Below are positions 50,151 through 60,074 of a stretch of 64,000 nucleotides of DNA, piece after piece. Each line of letters opens with the position of its first letter. Position 1 is the first letter of the stretch. The translations under genes were made by a program, and so were the position numbers. Source of the stretch: Aselliscus stoliczkanus (Eukaryota; Chordata; Mammalia; Chiroptera; Hipposideridae); contig CM066740.1 in the NCBI GenBank assembly GCA_033961575.1, positions 58,969,213 through 59,033,212 of the forward strand. The letters run 5' to 3'. Under the pieces are notes generated by a model, which saw only the letters and a program-made list of their open reading frames with translations, did no database searches and was not told the DNA's origin.

Positions 50151-50499
50151 TATATTTCACAATAAAAGAATTTAAGAAAAATAAGAAACATTTTGCTTTG
50201 ACAGAATAAAAATATTATTTAGGGTTCTGAAAGAAGAAATTCATGAAACAATACCTCAGTGTCAAATAGAGCTTAAATTGTTTTATATTAAGCCCATAAT
50301 AAAAACAAAGGTTTTGCAATATTTATATATTTTCACATTATGTATATTAATTAGAGTCTGTATGATTGATATGGATTAGCATTACATGGAAACCTACAAA
50401 GTCTGTTTATAATCAAATAGCCCCACCATTTCATTTTTAATGTGTCTAAAGGAATGCATATTTAAATACTTAAATGATACTGCGAAATTTTCTTCCACA
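50151..50499. other. AT-rich DNA, nothing recognised
   Basis: No gene or identifiable repeat. There is no clear L1-D target-site duplication. Confidence 0.4.
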
Positions 50500-51470
50500 A
50501 TTTGTCTCTTTCACATCCCCAACAAAAAACGAGGACACTTGTTTCATCTTTCTACTGTCCAACACTGAATAGTATCAATCTTTTACAAATGTTTGACAAT
50601 GTGATGGGTTTTAGTTTGTTAGCAAACTTTAATATATTTTCATAAATTTGTTGGCTATTTCTATTTCATCTTCTTAAATTTCTTTCAGATGATTTCCAAT
50701 GGGTTATTTATATTTTTTTGTTATGTAGTTGTATGTGGTTCATTTATATTATGAAATCAATATGTAATTGATATGTGTTGTAAACATTTCTTGGTCCCTT
50801 GTGTTTTAATTTTATATGACAAAAGATTCCATATACTTTTATTTTCATGTTGTCAAATATAACAATATTGCTTTGATGTTGAATGTTTTGCTTACAAAAA
50901 CTTCCCCAATTAAATAGTTGTACAATATGACACTCTGTAAAGCAAAATTTTATTTAGAAATGCAACATTATATATTTATGTTCAGTTTTTTTCTTTTAAC
51001 TCTTGTTAAGAAGAAAAAATGAACAAGAATGGTTGTTAGGTGGGTGACCAAGAGAGGCTGTGAAAAGAAATAATAATAATAATAATAACTTTTGATCATT
51101 GATTTTTAAATTAAATCAATTTTTTTAGAAATCTATTTGGACTTTATTGCATGTGTTGTGTTAGTTAGGGATTTTTCATTTTTTCAACTTGATAGCCAGT
51201 TGTCCCAAAACAATTTATTATCCAAATAGTTCCTTATTTTCCTGTCATCTAAATTGGTCCAGTTATTATGTTCTGATAACTATACAGGACTATTTCAATA
51301 CATGTTAATATGTATAGTTTTAGTTAATTTACTGTAACTTCTGTGTAGAGTTCAATGTGTGGCTTGACCTTTATTCATTTCCCTTAGGTTGTTCATGATT
51401 TTTTTTACTCTTACAAAAATCCTATATATGTTTGTTCCTATTTCTTCAGATAATTATGTGATTTTTTACA
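50500..51470 (-). mobile_element. Ancient L1M ORF2 fossil
   Basis: The order of blocks (CCAACACTGAATAGTATCAA; TTTGTTGGCTATTTCTATTTC; ACAAAAGATTCCATATACTTT; CAGTTGTCCCAAAACAATTT) follows the reverse of L1 ORF2 with heavy decay. An (AAT)n run is at 51070-51088. Confidence 0.5.
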
Positions 51471-51474
51471 TCAT

Positions 51475-52719
51475 ATGAGGTCTGATAATTAAGTTCACTA
51501 ACTTGTTGCAATGATGTTGCTAACCTTTATTGATTGATATCAGATGTCACATTATAACCTGTCTGTCTGTCCCCATGCACCTCTCCATAAAGACAGATCA
51601 TAACTTCAATATTATGCTTACTGTATATATCCCTGTTTGGCACCAAATGATGGCCAGTTAGTCAATGACGGGTAAGATCCCACGAGAGGGACAACTCAAG
51701 CCAGACACAGCTGCGTGGGTGCCAGTAGGTGCCAGTGGGTGCCTGTGGGTGCCAGTGAGTGCCATGGGAGAAATCAGGGAGAGGAGAAAAGGGGCGTAAA
51801 CGCCTTGCTTCAGGTTCTGGCAGCCTGCCTGTGAAATGACCTATTGATGTGATAATACCTGTCCTCCCTGCATTCTTATCAGTAAGCCTTGACAGAGGAA
51901 GCTTCTGTCTCTTAAGAGGTGTATGACAATAATCTCATGGGACCTCTGGTAATGGCAGTTTGCAGGCATGGGAAATTAGGCATGGAGGTTAATTCTTGGG
52001 TGTGAGACTCACAGACCTTGGAGGCTACATTGACCCTTGCTTATGTGTAAGATAATAAAAGGAACAGTCAGGCCCGATTTGGGGCTCCAGTCCACGAGGC
52101 TGAGGTTCCTTGGCCCAGCTGCATTTTTCTCTCTTATATCTTGTCTCTTTCTTTCTTAACTCTTTGCCGTCCCTTCTCCACTCTCAACTGCTCTGTCATG
52201 CAGGAACACGACAATCAGAGGGATTATTCATTATGAATTTGTATCAACTAGACAAACAGTTAACATGTTTTGGAAATGCTGGAAAGGCCGCATAAAAAAG
52301 TTGAGACCACCTGAACTTTTCACCAACAATTCATAGCTCTTGCATCATGACAATGCACCAGTTCACACGCCACTGTTTGTGAGGGAGTTTTTAGCCAGTA
52401 ACCAAATATCTATTGGAATACCCTCCCTACTAGCCTGATCTGCCCCCACCCCGAATGACTTCTTTCTTTACCCAAAGATAAAGCAAATATTGAAAGGAAG
52501 ACATTTTGATGGCATTCAGGTAATACTACGACAGCTCTGATGGCCATTCCAGAAAAAGAGTTTCAAAATTGCTTTGAAGGGTGCACTAGGCACTGGTGTT
52601 GGTGCATAGCTTTCCAAGGGTAGTCCTTCAGAAGTGACCATAGTGATTGATATTCAGCAATGAGGTATGTAGCACTTTTTGAAGGATGAATTTTCTAACT
52701 TAATTGTCCGACCTTGTGT
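51475..52719 (+). mobile_element. Mariner-type DNA transposon, internally deleted
   Basis: The terminal inverted repeats are TGAGGTCTGATAATTAAGTT near 51476 and AACTTAATTGTCCGACCT ending 52714, with TA-type flanks. Of the transposase, only the C-terminal half remains after the LTR. It includes GIIHYEF, the HHDNAP block near 52348 and a GRHFDGIQ block near 52500, with stops and frameshifts. The N-terminal DNA-binding half is absent. Confidence 0.75.
51634..52213 (+). mobile_element. Solo LTR of an endogenous retrovirus
   Basis: The ~580-bp unit begins TGTTTGGCACC and ends AACACGACA, i.e. TG..CA-type ends. It has a TATA/poly(A)-like AATAAAAGG at about 52052, and a U5-like pyrimidine-rich end. 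A short GTGCCAGTGG-type tandem repeat lies at 51718-51762. It sits inside the mariner and no internal viral genes are present. Class II (ERVK-like) is my inference from layout. A target-site duplication is not clear (ATCCC left, ATCAG right). Confidence 0.65.
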
Positions 52720-53225
52720 ATAGCTAGAAATATGTAATATTGGGTATTAAGGTATATGCATATTCACTTTAAATAAACATTATAGAGTACTCACCTAAGT
52801 AGTAATTATGATATCCAAATAATCAATAAGTTCTCATTTCTCTAAATTCTTTCTAATACTTGATATTTTCATACATTTTTATTTTTGCAAAAATGTAAAT
52901 GTGTAAAGTAGTATTTTATTATTGTTTTAATGTGCTTGTCTTTAACTGTGTGTGATGTTATATATTTGCTGAGCATATGCTGTCATTAATGCCTGTTCTT
53001 ATTTTGTTAGTATTTTCCAGCTTTATTTAGATATATTGGCATTAAATAAAATGCACATGATTTAAGCTGTTCAAATTAATAAGTTGACATATGTACACAT
53101 AAGTAGGACAATCACCACCCATCAAATCAAAATAATAAACATATCCATCACCCCATATACATGTTATGTATTCATCATCCACATGCATATTACATGATTC
53201 AATTTATATAAAATTCCAGATCATC
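52720..53225 (-). mobile_element. Ancient L1M fragments
   Basis: 52850-53005 resembles reversed ORF2 end sequence (TCTAATACTTGATATTTTCAT, TTGTTTTAATGTGCTTGTC). 53010-53225 resembles an L1M 3' end (CAGCTTTATTTAGATATATTGG, AAGTTGACATATGTACACAT, AACATATCCATCACCCC). Confidence 0.5.
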
Positions 53226-54998
53226 ATTGATGAAAGTCCAAGATGGCAGATTAGGTAAATGGAATGCCTACTGCCGCCCAGGATCACACCAAAATACCAA
53301 ATAAATTATAGAACAGCCAACCTCAAGAATCATCTGAAGACTACCTGAACAAAACCCCTATAACTAAGGATATAAAAATGAGGCCATATCAAAACTATTA
53401 GGAGGGGTGGAGACACAAAATTGGCTGACCCCAAACTCATAGATTGTGGTTGAACACCAGGAGGGACACCTCCTTGGCAGAGGTCCCTGCAAAAGAGGGA
53501 GGTATCCCAGCCCCACACTGGGCTCTCCAGCCCAGGGGTCTTGTGCTGGGAAGAGGAATTCCCACAACACCTGTCAGTGAAAATCCATGACGACTCAGTC
53601 TGTCTGCCCTGGTGAGAAGGAAGTCAGCTAGAAACCTGATGCCCTCTTAAACGGACGACACACAGACTCACTCACTTGCAAACACTCACCTTGTCTCAGG
53701 TGAAGGGGAGGCATCTCAAGAGATTCCAGAGGCGTACAGGAAAGACTGAGTTTTGTGGCTGTGGGCTGAGGGCTGGAGGGACAAGCCATTGTCCCTGTGT
53801 TGTGCCTGCCTCATGTTGTAGTTTACAGGAAGACACCATCTTTTCTGTGTCGAACCCTCCCCCAAAGAGTCAATCTGAGACCACATTGGTCTGTTAAAAT
53901 CAGTGCATGTGCACCACTTTGGATATGCCCTGCCTCCCCGCTTCTCATAGCTAGTAGTACTGCAACCCCAAGAGCACTCTAGGCTACTGAACAATAGAAG
54001 CCTTTTGCAGTAGTGGACAACAAGGGCAGCCTGGGCAACTTTTGGTGGTGAACAGCAAACTACACCCTGTACTGCTGTCCCTCTTAGGTGGCTCTTGGGG
54101 ACCTGTGGGCTTGAGGTGAGGGGTGGCTGACTGTGGTGTTCTTGGGGCATTTTTATCAAATGATTGCAGACCTAGCATCAGTGCAAGAGCCAAAACTGTA
54201 TTACCTTTGAAAAACCACTGCCCACACCCTGTAACTCTCTGGAACCTGAACCTGCCCAGCAAGGGCTGCATTACAAGAGACAATTTCAATACCGGGTCAA
54301 ACCACCTGGCCTGTGCACTTAAGGAGGCTCTTTCAACAGCTGAACCTTACTGGTAGCTGACAGGTGGGGACAGTCATAGGGGGTCCTAGGCATTTGCAAA
54401 GCTGACTCAGGCTCAATACTGGTGGGAGCCAGCCTTATTTCACAGAGGGGCCAGCCACACACACCTCCAGGTCCAACATAGATAGCAACAGACCACATAT
54501 CACTGTGTCACTCCTACCAGGTAACCCAGGGATGGCCACAGACAGGGGTAAAATAGGCCTACATGGAAACCCTTTCCAGAGATACCAGAGACAACATACC
54601 CAGAGGCCAGCTTCAGATCATAGCAAAGCACTACCAGCCCTATAAGCAGCATACTTAAAGGGTGGAATCAACAACCACAAGATCCTGCAGGGACAAAATT
54701 CACTTGAAGGAGTCAATCCCCACACAGCAGCTCATACACTGTGGGTGTAGGCAGTCCTTAAAGTCAGTCATCCTGAGAGTCAGTCTCACCCACTGATGCT
54801 CCAAAAGCAATCTAGGCTCAACTATAACAGGAGAATACACACAACATACATAAGGGACTCTCCTTGCACACATGCACAGATCAGGGAGATTGCACCATTG
54901 AATCACACAGGACAGGTGCTACGTAAGGCCACCCAGCAAAAGACTGAGAAATGTAGGAGATCTACCTAATGTATAAAAGCAAACACAGAGAGGCCAGA

Positions 54999-55817
54999 AT
55001 GAGGAAACAAAGATACATGTCCCAAATAGAAGAACAGGAGAAATATCCAGAAATAGAACTAAACAAAATGAGTCACAGATTTTAAAACACTGGTTATAAG
55101 AATGCATAAGAAAGCTAGTGAGAATTAAGCATAAAGAATGACATAGAAAACATAAAAAAGAATGAGTCAGAAAAAAATAATGCAATAATGCAAATGAAGA
55201 ATACATTAGAATAAATCAACAGTAGATTAGATAAAACAGAAGACGTAATCAGTGATTTAGAATCAGAACAGCAAAAAGAAAAATGAAAAAATAATGAAGA
55301 TAGTTTAAGGGACCTGTGGGACAACATCAAGCGTAACAATATTTACATCATAAGTTTACCAGAATAGAAGGAGCAGGATCTCTGTTTGAAGAAATAGTAA
55401 CAGAAAACTACCCTAAGCTGGTGAATGAAATACACATACAAGCCCAAGATGTGCACAAAGTTTCAAATATGATGAAACCAAACAGACCCACACCACGACA
55501 CATCATAATTAAAGTGGCAAAGGTTAAAGATAAGAGACTTCTAAAAGCAGCAAGAAAAAGACAACTACTTACTTACAAGGGAGCTCCCATAAGACTCCAT
55601 AAGACTATCAGCTAATTTCTCAATAGAAACTCTGCAGGCCAGAAGGGAGTGGCAGGAAATATTCAAAGTGATGAAAAGCAAGAGCCTATGACAAAGACTA
55701 CTTTGCCCAGCATGGCTATCATTTAAAACTGAAAGAGAGATCAAGAGTTTCCTAGACAAGAAAGAGCTAAAGGAATTCATTACCACAAAGCCAATATTAC
55801 AAGAAATGTTAAAATGA
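54999..55817 (+). pseudogene. L1-G ORF1, broken
   Basis: It starts MRKQRYMSQIEEQEK at 54999 and ends at the TGA at 55815-55817 after MLK. Many indels disrupt the coiled coil. The RRM to C-terminal boundary (VSNMMKPNRPTPRHIIIKVAKVKDK) is open at 55421-55615. Confidence 0.8.
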
Positions 55818-55828
55818 ATCCTTTAAGC

Positions 55829-57049
55829 TCTACTTAAGATACCTCTACCTTTAAATCTCTCTCTAGTCTGAGGGGAAACATCTCCCCTCCATTGGTCATC
55901 AAAAGCATGTATTCCTAACACCTTCATTTTAATAAATGTAAGCTGTTAGAAAACATAGGGAGAGTTGTCATATTTAAGCATTTTATACTTTGAGGTCTAT
56001 AAAAATCTGAGGCAAGAACAAAACCAGAATCCTCAAAAAGGACCTAGGTATCTTATGAGTTTGGAGAAGGGTGAGGAGAGGGCTTATGAAAGGTGTGCCA
56101 CAGTGAAAAAATATAGGAAGGACAGGAGATTAATTTATCAATAAATTAGCCCCCACATTAAATCCTGCTCAGCCCCTGACCGTGTGACCCTGAATAAGGC
56201 ATTGACCTAATCTACTTTTCCATTGTCCTGTTTGTAATAAGAGGGAATCAATTTGGATATCATCTCTTTTGCTTGTCAGTTTTATTTACTCTGGCTTTCT
56301 TATTTAAACATTATTACTCAAATCTGCATATGTTTACAGCATCAAGTGAGAGGTCCAGTATCATACATAGAGATGACCAAGGACTGCTGGCTTTATATTG
56401 CTGTCATGGTTCTGATTGTTAATTTAATCACTGAATACTTACTATAAACTAGTCACTCTACCTATGTGCATTTCCTCATCAGGACAGCCATGATCCCTGC
56501 CCTCAAGGCAGTTATAGTTCTCAAGATTGCCCATCTCAATCTACTTCCAGCACATCCATGAAGAAGCAAGGAAGAATTAGGAATGATCACTATGAATCTG
56601 CCTGAAGAGAGATGATATAACATCTCAATATGAACAACAAAAATGAGGAATGAAGTTAAGGCAGGTTTGAAGAGAGATGATATGACATCTCAATATGAAC
56701 AACAAAAATGAGGAATGAAGTTAAGGCAGGTTTTAAATATGTGAAAATATGGTTAAAGTTGTATGAATTTCTGTAAATGGAAGACTTAATTGTATATTAA
56801 AGGAAATATGTATTTAAAAACTAGAAAAACATTTTAAACAGCTCAATACAAAATAAATACATATATTAAAAAGTACTAAGGTGGTTTTCATCACAAGAAA
56901 AAACATTGTAACTACATATGGTGATGGATGTTAACTAGATTTATTGTGGTGATCATTTTGCAGTATATACAAATATCAAATCATTATGTTGTACATCTGA
57001 AACTAATATGTTATATGCCAATTATATCTCAATAAAAAAGAAAAGAAAA
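55829..57049 (+). mobile_element. TSD-flanked 1.2-kb retrocopy of unknown transcript
   Basis: The insert is bounded by perfect 18-bp duplications AAAATGAATCCTTTAAGC (55811-55828 and 57050-57067) and ends in an A-rich tail. The first ~1.05 kb is not L1: it contains a MIR-like piece (CCGTGTGACCCTGAATAAGG, 56178) and a 65-bp tandem duplication. The last ~165 bp is an old L1 3' end with an AATAAAAAAG signal. This fits L1-mobilised cDNA of a transcript that used an L1 polyadenylation site. Confidence 0.7.
56603..56732 (+). repeat. 65-bp direct duplication
   Basis: Copies lie at 56603-56667 and 56668-56732 and differ at one base that I can see (GATATAAC versus GATATGAC). It is inside the retrocopy, so it is a recent duplication or was present in the source. 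Confidence 0.85.
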
Positions 57050-57629
57050 AAAATGAATCCTTTAAGCAAAAGAAGGGAGAAAACAAGAAAATGAAGATCA
57101 AAAATATGAATAATAAAATGGCAATGACTATGTACCCATCAATAATCACTTTAAATGTAAATGGATACAATGTTTCAATCAAAAGATGTAGGGTAGCTGA
57201 ATGGAAAAGAAAGTAAGAACCATGCATATGCTGTCTACAAGAGATACCCCTCAGATTAAAAGACACATATAGACTGAAAATAAAGGGATGGGTAAAGATA
57301 TTTTATGCAAATGGAAACAAGAATCAAGCTGGTATAGCTATACTTACATCAAACAAATAGCCTCTAAAACAAAGACTAATAAAAGATAAAGAAGAACAAT
57401 ACATAATAATAAAGGGACCAATCCAACAAGACGACATAACCCTACTAAACATTTAAGCACAAAACTTAGAAGCACATAAGTCAATGAAATAAACAATCAC
57501 CAATATAAATGCAGAAATCAATAGTAACACAATCATAATATGGGAATTGAACAACCCACTGACACCAAATGACAGCTCTTCCAGGCAAAATATCAACACA
57601 GAAAAAGTGCGTTAAATGACACACTAGAC

Positions 57630-57993
57630 CAGGAGTTGGCAAACTTCAGCTCTTGAGCCACATGTGGCTCTTTGGGTACGTTCCATCTCAAAAGTTTGCG
57701 ACCACTGGAAGAGCCAATCCTGTCCCTTACAACAATTTAAAAATTATTTGAGAGCCATAAATATATTTTTACATAATCACCATTATGTGAATAATACCCT
57801 AAAAAAACTTTTTTTAATTCAAATTTTTTTTATTATTATTAGTTTCAGGTGTACAAAACAATCCAATAGTTATCCTTTTCACCCCTTGCAAAGTGACAAC
57901 ACCCTCCCCCATCCACTGCCCTCTCACCCCCGATATCATACAGATTTATTACAACTCCATTGACTCCATTCCCATACTATACTCTACATCCCA

Positions 57994-58040
<47 letters not shown>

Positions 58041-58258
58041 TTATACTTGACATACAATATTGTTCAACTGCAGCTTCAGATGTACAGTGCAGAGGTCAGG
58101 CCTCTACACTGTTCATTAAGTGGTCTCCCTAAAATTTTATAAATGAAATGATGATAGTTTTATTTTTATTTTAAAGTTTACTTCAGAGCCTGTGGCTCCT
58201 GAGCTGCAGCTTTCTGACCCCTGGCAACTCTTACGTCTCAAAAGTCTGCTGACCCCTG
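57630..58258 (+). mobile_element. Non-autonomous hAT element with nested L1 tail
   Basis: The exact 8-bp duplication CACTAGAC (57622-57629, 58259-58266) flanks terminal inverted repeats CAGGAGTTGGCAAACTT and AAGTCTGCTGACCCCTG. The subterminal GAGCCACATGTGGCTC palindrome and AGAGCCATAAATA are typical of hAT. Without the nested L1 the element is about 320 bp and has no transposase. Confidence 0.8.
57830..58135 (-). mobile_element. L1 3'UTR tail inside the hAT
   Basis: This is the minus-strand L1 3' end (TTAGTTTCAGGTGTACAAAAC to GTGGTCTCCCTAA), 5'-truncated within the 3'UTR. It contains an (AT)n run at about 57999-58036. Confidence 0.75.
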
Positions 58259-58531
58259 CACTAGACCAGATGGATTCAACTGTTATTTTTAATCGTTTTA
58301 CCCAAGGCAGCAGAACATACATTCTTGTCAAGTGCACATGGAACATTTTCCAAAATAGACCACATGTTAGGCCACAAAAGAAGTCTCAATGAATTTAAGA
58401 AGATTGAAATTATATCAAGCATCTTCTTTGATCACAATGGTATGAAACTACAAATCAATTACAAGAAGAAAACTGAAAAACACACAAACACATGGAGGAT
58501 AAATAAAATGCTACTAAATAATGAATGCGTC

Positions 58532-59177
58532 GGGGCTGGCTGAGTGGCTCAGTTGGTTAAGAGCTTGCTCAAGAATGTGAGCTCTGAGCAACAGGGTCAC
58601 CAGTTTGATTCCCACATGGGCCAGTGAGCTGCGCCCAAGCTGAGCTGCTGCTGGAAGGATGGTTCAGCGGGTGAGCACATGCTCCAAACAACAAGGTTGC
58701 CTGTTTGAGATGGTGGGCTATGCCCACCTGCAACTAAAAGACTGAATCCAGCACCTTGAGCTGAGCTACTGCCCGGGTGGCTCAAGGGATAGAGTGCACA
58801 CTCTTAATAACAAAGGCTACTGGTTCGACTCCCACATGGGATGGTGGCTACCCCCACCTGCAACTAAGACTGAACTCGGCACCTTGAGCTGAGCTGCCAC
58901 CCAGATGGCTCAGTGGATAGAACGTGCACTCTTAACAATGAGGCTGCTGGTTCAACTTCTGCAAGGGATGGTGGCTACACCCATCTGCAACTAATTGAAC
59001 ACAACACCTGGAGCTGAGCAGCACAACTGGACTTAGAGCTGAGCTTGCTAAGCCTTCCACAACTAAGATTGAAGGACAACAAAAGATTGAAGGACAACAA
59101 CTTGGCTGTTCCCTTACCCCAATTCCTCAATACTGTTTCTCTTACCCAGTTTCCCAATACAATTTTAAAATAAAATA
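58532..59177 (+). mobile_element. Four-unit tRNA-derived SINE
   Basis: The 646-bp insert lies between 16-bp duplications AAATAATGAATGCGTC (58516) and AAATAATGAATGGGTC (59178). Four tRNA-like units follow one another at about 58532, 58655, 58777 and 58899. Each has an A-box-like TGGCTCAG-GG (for example TGGCTCAGTTGG) and a B-box-like GGTTCGACTCC, best preserved in unit three. Linker motifs CACCTGCAACTAA and CACCTTGAGCTGAGCTGC recur. The tail (CCCAATTCCTCAATACTG, CCCAGTTTCCCAATAC) resembles that of the long SINE at 2903. Confidence 0.8.
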
Positions 59178-59990
59178 AAATAATGAATGGGTCAATAATG
59201 AGATCAGGAAGAAATCAAAAGATACCTTGAAACAAAGAAAAATGAATACAGAATGACACCAAATCTATGGGACACAGCGAAAGCAGTCCTAAGTGGGAAA
59301 TTCATGGGCAATGCAGGGCTACCTAAAGAAATAAGAAAATTTTCAAATAAACAGTCTAACTTTACACCCAAGGGACATGGAAAAAGAACAGTAAACAAAG
59401 CCCAAAATGAATACAAGAAAGGAAATAATAAAGATCAGAGCAGAAATAAACAAAATAGAGACTAACAACAAAAAAAGTACAAAAGATCAATGAAACCAAG
59501 AGCTGTTTTTTTTTTAATTTTTTTATTTTTAAGGTGAACAAAATTGACAAACCTTTAACCAGACACATCAGGAAAAAGAGAGAGAGAATCTAAATAAATA
59601 AAATCAGGAAAGAAAGAGAAGGGACAACCAACACTGCAAAAATACAACAAATTTTAAGAAAATAATATGGGCAGCTATATGATAATAAATTGGAAACTCT
59701 GGAAGCAATGGAAGCAATTCCTACAAGCATGAAATCTTCCAAGGCTGAATCAAGAAGAAATAGAAAATCTGGACAGACTGATCACTACCAACAAAATTGA
59801 ATCGGAATCAACGAGCTCCCAACAAACGCAAGTTCTGGACCAGGTGGCTTCACAGGTAAATTTTACCAAACATTGAAAAAATAATTAACACCTATTCTCC
59901 TCAAACTATTCTCAAAAATCCAGGAGAGAAGTCTCCCAAGCTCATTTTATGAGGCCACCATTACCTTGATTTCAAAAATAAACAAAGACA

Positions 59991-59993
59991 TGA

Positions 59994-60065
<72 letters not shown>

Positions 60066-60067
60066 AA
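59991..60067. repeat. (GAAA)n microsatellite
   Basis: About 19 tetranucleotide units grew from the A-rich KKKENY-coding part of L1-G ORF2. It marks the junction with HAL1. Confidence 0.9.
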
Positions 60068-60074
60068 AAGAAAG

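Larger units (their letters stand above)
57118..59990 (+). pseudogene. L1-G ORF2, broken and interrupted
   Basis: It starts MAMTMYPSIITLNVNG at 57118. The endonuclease segment runs to 57629, resumes at 58267-58531 ([25 protein letters not shown]), and resumes at 59194 through the Z region to about 59990. All segments carry stops. The RT palm and the C-terminus are absent. Confidence 0.8.
53231..60067 (+). mobile_element. L1-G, older LINE-1 interrupted three times
   Basis: A type I 5'UTR begins GTCCAAGATGGCAGATTAGG and contains the ~1.1 kb segment also present in L1-C. ORF1 and ORF2 follow up to the start of the RT domain. The copy ends in a (GAAA)n expansion at 59991-60067 that replaces the sequence expected after the DKDI region. 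Insertions are at 55829-57049, 57630-58258 and 58532-59177. Confidence 0.85.

Noticed and set aside
51634..52213. Full provirus
   Set aside because: Only one LTR-like unit is present with no gag, pol or env remnants beside it.
58532..59177. Functional tRNA gene cluster
   Set aside because: Units have degraded boxes, no intact cloverleaf I can draw, and sit in one TSD-bounded poly(A)-ended insertion, as SINEs do.
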